From the NCBI GenBank assembly GCA_029203105.1, contig CP119318.1, positions 4,726,501 to 4,790,500 on the forward strand: a DNA stretch of 64,000 nucleotides, given 5' to 3'. The notes under the pieces are model-generated. The model was not told the DNA's origin, did no database searches, and was given only the letters and a program-made list of their open reading frames with translations. The stretch is from Candidatus Kaistia colombiensis (GTDB lineage Bacteria > Pseudomonadota > Alphaproteobacteria > Rhizobiales > Kaistiaceae). The translations under genes and the position numbers were made by a program. Positions 18,317 through 26,435 of this stretch are shown in pieces. Positions within the stretch are counted from its first letter, which is position 1, and every line of letters begins with the position of its first letter.

Positions 18317-18777
18317 ACTCGTTACTCCCTGAACACTGAGACGTAGACGCACTGCGGTGCCAACGGCCTCGGGGACGGTTTCGCCGCCGCTGTGGTTAAC
18401 GGCCGTCAAACTTGTCAAAACCTTAAGCCGAGGACCTCGCGCTAACCTTTCGTTTACGTCTCGCGTTAATCATGGCGCAGGAGGGCTTAAGGGCGGGTAA
18501 ACCCATCCTGCGGTGCCTTCATCCTAATTCCGTGAGTCCGACCAATTGGTTACCGGATTGCGTGCAATCGGGCGAAGAGGTGCAATCCACACCAATTCGC
18601 TCGGAATCTCAAAGAGCTTGGGCGATTTCCGAATAATTCGCCTGAACCCCTTGTGAGCACGAATCAGAATTTGTTAACCATTAAGCGTTAGCCTTCGAAT
18701 CGGGGTGAGCCGTTTTCCAAGCACCGGTTTTCGAGGCCGGAGCGCCAAGCCCAGGATAGGCAATTGAGGGGATTGGT
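18317..18777. promoter_or_regulatory. fliJ-ctrA divergent regulatory region
   Basis: The 461-base gene-free region is more AT-rich than its flanks. It has four GANTC sites, the CcrM methylation target, at 18534-18538, 18604-18608, 18661-18665 and 18697-18701. Two CtrA-like boxes (TTAA-N7-TTAAC, two mismatches each) are at 18396-18411 and 18442-18457, with further TTAA half-sites around 18672-18690. In Caulobacter the ctrA promoter is controlled by CcrM methylation and CtrA autoregulation, so an equivalent circuit is plausible. Binding is inferred, not shown. Confidence 0.6.
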
Positions 18778-19480
18778 ATGCGAGTTCTGCTGATCGAGGA
18801 CGACAGCGCCACGGCGCAGAGCATCGAGTTGATGCTCAAGTCCGAGAATTTTAACGTCTACACGACGGATCTCGGCGAAGAGGGTGTCGATCTCGGCAAG
18901 CTCTACGACTACGACATCATCCTGCTCGACCTGAACCTGCCCGACATGTCCGGCTACGAGGTTCTGCGGTCGCTGCGCGTCGCCAAGGTCAAGACGCCGA
19001 TCCTGATCCTCTCGGGCCTCGCCGGCATCGAGGACAAGGTGCAGCGGCCTCGGCTTCGGCGCCGACGACTATCTGACCAAGCCCTTCCACAAGGACGAGC
19101 TGGTCGCCCGCATCCATGCGATCGTGCGCCGCTCGAAGGGCCATGCCCAGTCGGTCATCAGCACCGGCGACCTGATCGTCAATCTCGACACCAAGACCGT
19201 CGAGGTCGATGGCAGCCGCGTCCACCTGACCGGCAAGGAATACCAGATGCTGGAGCTGCTCTCGCTCCGCAAGGGCACGACGCTGACCAAGGAGATGTTC
19301 CTCAACCACCTCTATGGCGGCATGGACGAGCCCGAACTGAAGATCATCGACGTCTTCATCTGCAAGCTGCGCAAGAAGCTGGCCAACGCGTCCGACGGCC
19401 ACAACTACATCGAGACCGTCTGGGGCCGCGGCTACGTGCTGCGCGAGCCGGATGAAACTCAGATGCGCGCGAGCGCATAG
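18778..19480 (+). pseudogene. ctrA: Cell-cycle master regulator CtrA, single-base frameshift
   Basis: CtrA is an OmpR-type response regulator that controls cell cycle, flagellar and envelope genes. The receiver has the acidic pair at residues 8-9 and phospho-Asp 51 in ILLDLNLPDMSG. After the break the frame resumes as GLGFGADDYLTKPFHKDELVA (split here by the indel just before it) and a full winged-helix domain ending near GRGYVLREPDE. One extra A at 19043 breaks the frame. Deleting it restores KVRGLGFGADD and a 233-residue protein ending ASA, a plausible ClpXP-type C-terminus. CtrA is essential in related bacteria, so error is much likelier than mutation. Confidence 0.93.
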
Positions 19481-19505
19481 CCGGACCTCCCCCGGCTGAA
19501 ACTCG

Positions 19506-19532
19506 AAAAACCCCGCTCCGGCGGGGTTTTTT
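19506..19532 (+). terminator. Intrinsic terminator of ctrA
   Basis: Stem CCCCGC/GCGGGG with loop TCCG, preceded by five A and followed by six T, 26 bases after the ctrA stop. Confidence 0.93.
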
Positions 19533-19660
19533 CTTGGCCGTTTGCCCGGCGCTGGCCGTTTGCCCGGCATTTGGCCGACGGCACGGCGCTTTGATTGCCT
19601 GCTGCAACGGCCACCGGCGGTCGGCCTTGCCGCCCCCCCTCGCCTGCGCGTCGCCCTGGC

Positions 19661-19701
19661 CAAAAACAAAAAACCGCGCCGATCACTGGATCGGCGCGGT
19701 T
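19661..19701 (-). terminator. Intrinsic terminator of chpT
   Basis: A perfect 13-base stem, AACCGCGCCGATC and GATCGGCGCGGTT (19672-19701), with loop ACTG. On the minus strand it runs into TTTTGTTTTTG, 40 bases after the chpT stop. Confidence 0.92.
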
Positions 19702-19740
19702 GCGCATGCTTCGGTCGGACGCGCCCGGCGTCCGGAAAAA

Positions 19741-20517
19741 TCAGGCCTGGCCGGTGGTCTCCGCCACCACCGCCTCGGCGACAGCCTCGGGGGCGTCCGC
19801 CAGCATCGTCTCGGCAGCGGGCGTCTCAACCACCGGCGCGTCGACCGGCGCCGCTTCGACGGCCGGCGCCGCGACGCTCGACCGCGCGGTGATGATCACG
19901 TCCGTGCCGTCGAGCACGGCCGCGACCGTCATGCCGCAGCTGCGCGCCAGCAGGCCGGCGTAATAGGGCTGCACGGCATGGGCGTCGATATTGACGTCGA
20001 CGATGGTGCCGGGAATGAGCTTCTCGAACGCGGGCGGGATGCGGGCGCTGGGGCCGGAGCAATGGAAGGTGACGTCCGGCTTCGTCGGCTCACCCTCGAC
20101 CGTCACCTTGATCGAGCCGCCACGCGGTACGGCGGCCGTCGCCATCAGCACGAGGTTCAGGATCAGCTTGACCTGGTTCTTCGGCATCAGCGCGCGCGGC
20201 GCCGTCCAGGAGAACTCGGCCTTTTCGCCGTCCATGTAGCCGCGCGCCACCTTCTCGGCGTCACCAATGTCGATCTCGGCGCCGGCCGAACCGGCGGCGC
20301 CAAAGGCCAGCCGGGCGAACTGCAGCTTGGCGGAAGCCTGACGGGCGCTCTTGCGGATCAGGTCGAAGGCGAACGCCTTCATTTCCTCGCTCGTCTCTTC
20401 GTCGAGCACCTCGAGGCCGTTGTTGATGGCGCCGACCGGCGAGATGATGTCGTGACAGACGCGGCTGCAAAGCAGCGCCGCGAGATCGAGGGCTTCGAGT
20501 TCGATCTCATGGGTCAT
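19741..20517 (-). CDS. chpT: Histidine phosphotransferase ChpT
   Basis: ChpT passes phosphate from CckA to CtrA and CpdR. The dimerisation helix carries the phospho-accepting His22 in CSRVCHDIISPVGAINNGLE, followed by the degenerate ATPase-like domain with LILNLVLMATAAVPRGG. The body ends near residue 205. About 50 further residues form an Ala/Val/Pro/Glu-rich low-complexity tail that typical ChpT proteins of about 210 residues lack. The ATG at 20517 (MTHEIELEALD) is the family start. It is convergent with ctrA, as in Brucella. Confidence 0.93.
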   Translation of the reverse strand: MTHEIELEALDLAALLCSRVCHDIISPVGAINNGLEVLDEETSEEMKAFAFDLIRKSARQASAKLQFARLAFGAAGSAGAEIDIGDAEKVARGYMDGEKAEFSWTAPRALMPKNQVKLILNLVLMATAAVPRGGSIKVTVEGEPTKPDVTFHCSGPSARIPPAFEKLIPGTIVDVNIDAHAVQPYYAGLLARSCGMTVAAVLDGTDVIITARSSVAAPAVEAAPVDAPVVETPAAETMLADAPEAVAEAVVAETTGQA

Positions 20518-20763
20518 GACGGGTCCCCCCTGATTGGCACGAATCAACGCAGTGAAAAAGGCGCTTCGGGGATACACCGGCCCAGCCATGCTGCCAACCG
20601 CCAGCCGGGCGCGCCACGGCGGCGGCGCGGCGCACCGCGTGCCCAGATGCCGCCCCTTTTTGATTTACACTCCTTGCAGTGATTCGCGCGCCTACTGCCG
20701 GTTTCCGCCCATCGGGGATCGGGTCCGTGCCATGACAGCCGCCACGACAAGGAGCCGACCGAC

Positions 20764-21339
20764 ATGACCCGCAGCCTGCGTCTTTCCCTCTTGCTCGCGC
20801 TGGTCGCCCTGGCGGCGCCCCTCCTCGTTCTTCGCCCAGCCTATGCGCAGAGCCAGCAGCAATATTCCTCGGACGAGCTGGTCAACACCGGCCACAAGTT
20901 CTTCGGCGAGGTTTCCGGCAGCCTCGCCACGGTCGTCGAGCACGCCGTCTCGAAATATGGCCAACCGAACGGCTACATCCTCGGCGAGCAGGGCTCGGGC
21001 GCGCTGTTCGCCGGCCTGCGCTATGGCAACGGCACGCTCTACACCAAGAATGCCGGCCAGCATCAGGTGTTCTTCCAGGGCCCTTCGCTCGGCTGGGACA
21101 TTGGCGGCGACGGTTCGCGCGTCATGATGCTGGTGTACAATCTGCCGTCGATCAACGCGATCTACTCGCGCTTCGGCGGCGTCAACGGCTCGGCCTTCCT
21201 GGTCGGCGGCGTCGGCATGACGGTGCTGTCACGCGACGACGTCTTCATCGTCCCGATCGTGTCCGGCCTTGGCGCCCGCCTCGGCCTCAATATCGGCTAT
21301 CTGAAGTTCACCGACCGCCAGACCTGGAACCCGTTCTGA
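20764..21339 (+). CDS. eipA: Envelope integrity protein EipA (DUF1134)
   Basis: The 191-residue periplasmic protein has a clear signal peptide (hydrophobic residues about 8-24, cleavage near PAYAQS). The DUF1134 body follows, with GYILGEQGSGALFAGLRYG and SLGWDIGGDGSRVMMLVYNL. EipA in Brucella and its Caulobacter homologue maintain the cell envelope, probably through a small beta-barrel. The ATG at 20764 follows an AAGGAG about 15 bases upstream. Confidence 0.93.
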   Translation: MTRSLRLSLLLALVALAAPLLVLRPAYAQSQQQYSSDELVNTGHKFFGEVSGSLATVVEHAVSKYGQPNGYILGEQGSGALFAGLRYGNGTLYTKNAGQHQVFFQGPSLGWDIGGDGSRVMMLVYNLPSINAIYSRFGGVNGSAFLVGGVGMTVLSRDDVFIVPIVSGLGARLGLNIGYLKFTDRQTWNPF

Positions 21340-21561
21340 CCGGCTCTCCCAACCTCAATGTGACCCGGATCACGGCGGTGGGGCCGCACCGGCGCTAGAA
21401 CCGGCACGGCATGGCACCGACACGCGCTTGTGGCTGGACTCTCGGCTTCGGACAATGTCATCTGGCAGGCGTGCGCGCGGGCTGGCGCTGAAAGGCCGAT
21501 GTCTGCGGAGCGGTTCTCGCCGGGCCCTCCTCGGGCGCAACCGACATCCGGAGACGGTGCG

Positions 21562-22683
21562 TTGATTGAAGCTCTGATGTACTTCGCTCTCGGCTTCCTG
21601 TCGGCGGGCATCCTTGCCTTGATCGTCATGCCGCCGCTCTGGCGCCGCGCCGTCCGTCTCGCCCGTCGCAACATGGAACGCACGCTCCCAATGACACGGG
21701 CGGAGATCCAGGCCGAGAAGGACCAGATCCGCGCCGGCTTCGCCATGTCGACGCGAACCCTCGACCAGACGGTCGAACGCCTGAAGGCGCAGGTCATCGA
21801 GCAGCTGATCGACATCAACCGCAAGCGCGAGGTCATCACCCACCTGACGGCGCAGGGCTCGCTTTCCGCCGATGACATCGTTGCGCTGGAGGCGCGCCGG
21901 GCCGAGCTGGAGGTGCGGGTTGCCGACGCCGACCTCGCCGTCGCCACGGCCGCGACCGACCGCGCAGAGAACGAGAAGCGACTGGAAAAGATCCGGCTCA
22001 AGCTGGCCGAAACCGAGGAAACATTGCGCGAGGCGATCGACGAACGCGAGGCGCAGCGCCTTGAGATCATCGCCCGCGACACCGAGCTCGACAATGTGCG
22101 CGACGCGCTGGCCGCCCTGAAGATGTCGACCACGGGCGACGAAGTGGCGAATGCCGGCATCGAGAGCGAGATGTCGACACTGAAGGCCAATCTGGCGATC
22201 GAGCGCCGTCGCATCGAGGAGCAGAGCGAGCGCGAGGCGGTGAGCGAGACGACGATGCGCGTCGCGATCGCCGAATTGAAGCTGCGCGAAACAGAGCTCG
22301 AGGAGACGCACGCCAAGATCAAGGACCTGTCGATCCGCCTCGTCGAGGCGGAGACGGCCGAGATGGGCGCGCTGGCGCTTCAGGACCAGAAGCGCGAACT
22401 GGAGCAGCGCATCGCCTCACTCGAAAGCCGGAACGCCAGCCTCGAAACCGATATCGGCGCGCTGAAACTCAGGACCGGCACGGCGAGCGCCGAGGAAACG
22501 GCGCTGCTGCGCGGCAAGCTGATCGAGTTCGGCGCCGCCGTGGCGCGGCTCGCCAGCGAGCGTGGCGACGGACCGAGCCTCGTCACCCTGCTGCCGCCGC
22601 CCCCCGAAGAGACGGCGGCGGCGCCCGCCCAGGGACTGGCCGAGCGCATCCGCGCCTTGCAACACGCCGGAACCGGCCTCTGA
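21562..22683 (+). CDS. Membrane-anchored coiled-coil protein, Hyphomicrobiales-type
   Basis: The 373-residue protein has one N-terminal transmembrane helix (ALMYFALGFLSAGILALIVM) followed by WRRAVRLARRNMERTLPMT and about 280 residues of charged coiled coil, with a Pro/Ala-rich C-terminus. Similar uncharacterised proteins start MIE.. just before the helix, which favours the TTG at 21562 (LIEALMYF) with GGAGAC upstream. ATG at 21499 or 21430 are alternatives giving longer N-termini. A cytoplasmic scaffold or envelope tether is possible. No function is assigned. Confidence 0.7.
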   Translation: MIEALMYFALGFLSAGILALIVMPPLWRRAVRLARRNMERTLPMTRAEIQAEKDQIRAGFAMSTRTLDQTVERLKAQVIEQLIDINRKREVITHLTAQGSLSADDIVALEARRAELEVRVADADLAVATAATDRAENEKRLEKIRLKLAETEETLREAIDEREAQRLEIIARDTELDNVRDALAALKMSTTGDEVANAGIESEMSTLKANLAIERRRIEEQSEREAVSETTMRVAIAELKLRETELEETHAKIKDLSIRLVEAETAEMGALALQDQKRELEQRIASLESRNASLETDIGALKLRTGTASAEETALLRGKLIEFGAAVARLASERGDGPSLVTLLPPPPEETAAAPAQGLAERIRALQHAGTGL

Positions 22684-22690
22684 CGGCCGC

Positions 22691-23671
22691 TCAGCGGGCC
22701 GGCGCGGCCGGCAGCGAGCCCATGGCGGCCAGCGTCGTGCGTAGCGCATCCGGCAGCGGCGTATGCGGCTCGCGGCCGAGGAAGGCGAGCAGCTTGCGAT
22801 TGTCGAGCTCCAGCCGCTCCTTCCAGAGATAGCGCATCTCGATCAGTTCGCGGAACATCTCGACGAAGGGCGCGCCGAGATAGACGGCGAACCACGGGAA
22901 GCCGCGGATCTTGCTTGCCGGCCGCCCGACCGCCGCCGCCACCCCTTTCGCGATGTCGACGCCGCGCTCGAAATAGTGGCCGCGGAAGTGAAACACTGCG
23001 AAGGGCTCCAATTCGTCGGCGCGCTCGACCAGTTCCACCATCGTCTCGGCCAGGTCCGGCAGATAGGCCCAGTCATGGCCAACGTCGCGCCAGCCGGGAT
23101 AGCGGATGGTCGAAGCCGGCGTTCCCGGCCGGACGATGCCCGCCGCGAACCAGTTGTTGCCGGCATGCGGGCCGAAGAAGTCGCCGGCGCGCACGATCAG
23201 CACCGGCGTTCCGCCAGCGGCCGTCTCGCGCAGACGCTCTTCCATGGCGACGCGGATCCTGCCCTTGCGGGTCGTCGGCCGCTGCGGCGCGCTTTCGTCG
23301 ACCAGCGGCCGCGCCTCCGGACCGAAATTATAGACCGTGCCCGGGAAGACGATCCGCGCGCCGACCGTCTTCGCCGCGGCGATCGTGCTCTCCAGCATCG
23401 GCAGGGCCAGGCCCTGCCAGTTGCGATAGCCGGGCGGGTTGGCGCCATGGAACAGGATCGAGGCGCCTTCCGCCGCCGCGATGACGTCGGCAGCGTTCAT
23501 GGCGTCGCCCTTGACCCATTCGATGCCATCGCCGCCGGGCTTGCGGCTTGCCGTCGCCGGATCGCGATGGAGCCCGCGCACCTTCCAGCCGCGCGCCAGC
23601 AGCGCCCGCGCCACCGCCCCACCGACGCCGCCCGTCGCGCCAATCACCAGGGCAAGTTTCTGTTCCGTCAT
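22691..23671 (-). CDS. NAD(P)-binding SDR/NmrA-like oxidoreductase
   Basis: The 326 residues begin with a Rossmann fold, LALVIGATGGVGGAVARALL, whose glycine pattern fits extended or atypical SDRs. This is followed by FHGANPPGYRNW and PGTVYNFGP. The Tyr/Lys catalytic pair of ordinary SDRs is not evident. Substrate unknown. AAGGAG lies inside a possible upstream ATG at 23686, so the ATG at 23671 is the likelier start. It is divergent from a LysR gene 90 bases away, which is the usual arrangement for LysR control. Confidence 0.85.
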   Translation of the reverse strand: MTEQKLALVIGATGGVGGAVARALLARGWKVRGLHRDPATASRKPGGDGIEWVKGDAMNAADVIAAAEGASILFHGANPPGYRNWQGLALPMLESTIAAAKTVGARIVFPGTVYNFGPEARPLVDESAPQRPTTRKGRIRVAMEERLRETAAGGTPVLIVRAGDFFGPHAGNNWFAAGIVRPGTPASTIRYPGWRDVGHDWAYLPDLAETMVELVERADELEPFAVFHFRGHYFERGVDIAKGVAAAVGRPASKIRGFPWFAVYLGAPFVEMFRELIEMRYLWKERLELDNRKLLAFLGREPHTPLPDALRTTLAAMGSLPAAPAR

Positions 23672-23762
23672 GATCCGCTCCTTCATTCTGCTGGAGCGAG
23701 GATCGCGCGACCCGCCTTCATTTTAAATTGTTGATCTTCGGATGCCAGTCATACATTTTTCT

Positions 23763-24665
23763 ATGATGACACCCTCCTGGGACCATTTCCGCTCCTTCCT
23801 CGCCGTGCTCGGCGACGGCAGCCTGTCGGCGGCGGCGCGCAGCCTGCGCCTGACCCAGCCGACGCTGGGCCGGCACATCGACGAGCTGGAGCAGGCGCTT
23901 GATGTCGTGCTGTTCACCCGCTCGCGCGCCGGGCTGACGCCGACCGAAGCGGCGCTCGAACTCGCGCCGCATGCCGAGACGATGGCGGCCGCCGCCGAGG
24001 CTTTGGTGCGCGCGGCGTCGGCCGAGGCGGCGGAAGATCGCGGCACGGTGCGGCTGACGGCGAGCGAGGTGGTCGGCACCGAGATCCTGCCGGCAATCCT
24101 GCGCCCCTTCATGGAACGGCATCCGGGCATTGCCATCGAGCTGGTGGTTTCCAATCGCAACGAGGACCTGCTGCGGCGGGAAGCCGACATTGCCGTCCGC
24201 ATGGCCCGACCGACCCAGGGCGCGCTGCTCGCCCGCCGCATCGGCACGATCGACATCGGCCTGCATGCGCATCGGGACTATCTGGCGCGACGCGGCACGC
24301 CGAAGACGCTGGCCGACCTGACGGGCCACACCCTGATCGGCTACGACCGCGAGTCGCCGGCCATCCGGGCGCTGCAGCAGCTCGGTCTGCCGCTCTCGCG
24401 CGACATGTTCAGCCTGCGCACCGACAGCGACACGACCCAGCTCGCCGCGATCCGCGCCGGCCTCGGCATCGGCGGCTGCCAGAGCCCGCTGGCGGCACAG
24501 GATCACGATCTGGTCCACCTGGTGCCGGAAGAATTCGCCTATCCGCTCGAATGTTGGGTCGCCATGCACGAGGATCTCGGTCAGGTGCGTCGCATGCGGC
24601 TCGTCTTCGACCATCTGGTCGCCGGGCTTGGCGGCTATGTCACCGGCAAGCCGCGACCGAGTTAA
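23763..24665 (+). CDS. LysR family transcriptional regulator
   Basis: The N-terminal winged helix-turn-helix covers about the first 60 residues, with GSLSAAARSLRLTQPTLGRH as the recognition region. The C-terminal effector domain includes GTVRLTASEVVGTEILP and READIAVRMARP. LysR proteins commonly act on a divergently transcribed neighbour, here the SDR-like gene. Starts at 23742, 23763 and 23766 are all possible and none has a strong ribosome site; 23763 gives the usual N-terminal length. Confidence 0.9.
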   Translation: MMTPSWDHFRSFLAVLGDGSLSAAARSLRLTQPTLGRHIDELEQALDVVLFTRSRAGLTPTEAALELAPHAETMAAAAEALVRAASAEAAEDRGTVRLTASEVVGTEILPAILRPFMERHPGIAIELVVSNRNEDLLRREADIAVRMARPTQGALLARRIGTIDIGLHAHRDYLARRGTPKTLADLTGHTLIGYDRESPAIRALQQLGLPLSRDMFSLRTDSDTTQLAAIRAGLGIGGCQSPLAAQDHDLVHLVPEEFAYPLECWVAMHEDLGQVRRMRLVFDHLVAGLGGYVTGKPRPS

Positions 24666-24701
24666 GGCAGATCAGTTTTCAGTCTGGGGAGGTGCAAATT
24701 T

Positions 24702-24776
24702 TGGTACGCCCAAGGGGAATCGAACCCCTGCTTTCGCCGTGAGAGGGCGACGTCCTGACCGCTAGACGATGGGCGC
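24702..24776 (-). tRNA. tRNA-Glu (CTC)
   Basis: Read on the minus strand, the acceptor GCGCCCA pairs with TGGGCGT, the T-loop is GGTTCGATTCC, and the anticodon loop CTCTCAC gives anticodon CTC. The 3' CCA is encoded (24702-24704). All four arms fold. Confidence 0.96.
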
Positions 24777-24801
24777 ACATCCGTTTGCTGCGGATGACGG
24801 C

Positions 24802-24830
24802 GATATACCGGGTGATCGGAACCTTGGCAA
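24802..24830 (-). promoter_or_regulatory. Probable sigma-70 promoter of tRNA-Glu
   Basis: On the minus strand TTGCCA and TATATC are separated by exactly 17 bases, ending 25 bases upstream of the tRNA 5' end. This is a good housekeeping-type promoter by sequence. Confidence 0.6.
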
Positions 24831-24913
24831 GCCACCTCGCCAAAGTTCTTTGAAACTCCCTGTGCAGAACTTTCGGCGTTGGGGAGCGAGTTGGCCGAAA
24901 CGCGCGGTGGGCG

Positions 24914-25303
24914 CTACGGCGCGGCGGTGCCGAGGCTGATGTTGCGCAGCACCTTGCCGGTGTTGATGTTGAGGATGACGACGCGCGTCGCGCCGCCGAC
25001 GTCGAGCGTCAGCGCCAGCTGGTCGCCGTTCAGCGACGAGGATACGACGCGACCACCGGCCGGAATAGCCTGCTCGATGCGGAGTTCCGCCGACGACGGC
25101 GTGAGACCGGACTTGCTTCCGCCGGGGCCGATCCGATAGATGACGGCGAACAGCACGGCGACGAAGCCGAGCAACACCGTCAAACTCGATACCAGGATCA
25201 GTCGTCTCAGCTTCTGCCGGACGCGCTCGACGGCGGGATCGAGGGGCGTATCGCCGCCGGGCTGCGCGCCCGGCTGGTTCGAAGAGGAAGTAGGGTTGAC
25301 CAT
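24914..25303 (-). CDS. Small single-pass membrane protein (DUF6476-like)
   Basis: The 129 residues comprise a Pro/Gly/Ser-rich cytoplasmic head with PAVERVRQKLRRL, one transmembrane helix (about residues 36-56, VSSLTVLLGFVAVLFAVIY) and a periplasmic domain of about 70 residues rich in beta-prone Val/Leu (NGDQLALTLDVGGATRVVIL). Position beside an rluD-type gene and layout resemble DUF6476 proteins; that name is tentative. Its ATG at 25303 overlaps the rluD ATG at 25302 on the other strand. Confidence 0.75.
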   Translation of the reverse strand: MVNPTSSSNQPGAQPGGDTPLDPAVERVRQKLRRLILVSSLTVLLGFVAVLFAVIYRIGPGGSKSGLTPSSAELRIEQAIPAGGRVVSSSLNGDQLALTLDVGGATRVVILNINTGKVLRNISLGTAAP

Positions 25304-26312
25304 GGATCAGTTTCCGGATGACGGCGAGGATATCGTCGACCTCGTGGTCGAACCGGACGCGGCAGGCCGTCGCCTCGACGCCTATCTGGCCGCCGCGATC
25401 GCCGAGCTTTCCCGCAGCCGCCTCAAGGCCTTGATCGAGGCCGGCCACGTTTCGATCGGCGGCGCGACCATAATGGAGGCCAAAAAGGCGGTCAACGCGG
25501 GCGACGTCATCCGCGTCGCCGTGCCGCCGGCCGTCGCACCGGAGCCGGAAGGCGAGCCGATCCCGCTCAACGTCGTCTATGAAGACAGCGACCTGCTCGT
25601 CATCGACAAGCAGGCGGGCCTCGTCGTCCATCCGGCCGCCGGCAACTGGTCCGGCACGCTGGTCAACGCGCTGATCGCCCATTGCGGCGACAGCCTCTCC
25701 GGCATCGGCGGCGTCCGCCGGCCGGGCATCGTGCATCGGCTCGACAAGGACACCACCGGCCTGATGGTGGTGGCCAAGAATGACCGCGCCCACAAGCGCC
25801 TCGCCAACCAGTTCGCCGACCATGGCCGCACCGGCCCGCTCGAGCGCGGTTACCGGGCGATTGTCTGGGGCGTGCCGTCCCTGCCCTACGGCCTCGTCGA
25901 CGCGCCGATCGGCCGCTCGCCGGTCAGCCGGCTGAAGATGGCCGTGCTGAAGACCGGCGGCAAGGAAGCGATCACCCACTACACCGTGCAGGAACGCTTC
26001 GGCGACCCGAGGAACCCGATCGCCAGCCTGATCGACCTCAGGCTGGAGACCGGCCGCACCCACCAGATCCGCGTCCATATGGCGGCGCTGTCGCATCCGC
26101 TGATCGGCGACCAGGAATATGGCAAGGGCTTCCTGACCAAGATGAGCCTGCTGCCCGAACCGGTTCGTTCGGCCGTCGCCGCATTCCACCGTCAGGCGCT
26201 GCATGCCTGGCTGCTCGGCTTCGAGCATCCGACCACCGGCGAAACGCTGCATTTCGAAAGCGAGCCGCCGGAAGATCTGGCCCATCTGATCGAGGCCTTC
26301 AACGGACTGTGA
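25302..26312 (+). CDS. RluA-family 23S rRNA pseudouridine synthase (RluD-like)
   Basis: The 336-residue enzyme has an N-terminal S4 RNA-binding domain (LDAYLAAAIAELSRSRLKALIEAG), the catalytic motif GIVHRLDKDTTGL with Asp near residue 147, and the C-terminal LRLETGRTHQIRVHM block. It isomerises uridines in 23S rRNA, by analogy positions of helix 69. ATG at 25302 matches the family start. The frame is open upstream to 25140 but that part lies within the divergent gene. Confidence 0.93.
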   Translation: MDQFPDDGEDIVDLVVEPDAAGRRLDAYLAAAIAELSRSRLKALIEAGHVSIGGATIMEAKKAVNAGDVIRVAVPPAVAPEPEGEPIPLNVVYEDSDLLVIDKQAGLVVHPAAGNWSGTLVNALIAHCGDSLSGIGGVRRPGIVHRLDKDTTGLMVVAKNDRAHKRLANQFADHGRTGPLERGYRAIVWGVPSLPYGLVDAPIGRSPVSRLKMAVLKTGGKEAITHYTVQERFGDPRNPIASLIDLRLETGRTHQIRVHMAALSHPLIGDQEYGKGFLTKMSLLPEPVRSAVAAFHRQALHAWLLGFEHPTTGETLHFESEPPEDLAHLIEAFNGL

Positions 26313-26435
26313 TCGAGCCGGGCCAATCGGTCCTGTTAAACCTGTATTTCGTGCCTATATATACCCATGCGGGCCAACATGGCCGCGATCGGCGTTGGCT
26401 TTCGGGGAACGCCGACAAGAATGGAGGGGGCACAA

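Noticed and set aside
19535..19570. Direct repeat TGGCCGTTTGCCCGGC twice in tandem
   Set aside because: Two copies only, in a gap between terminators; too little to suggest an array or attachment site.
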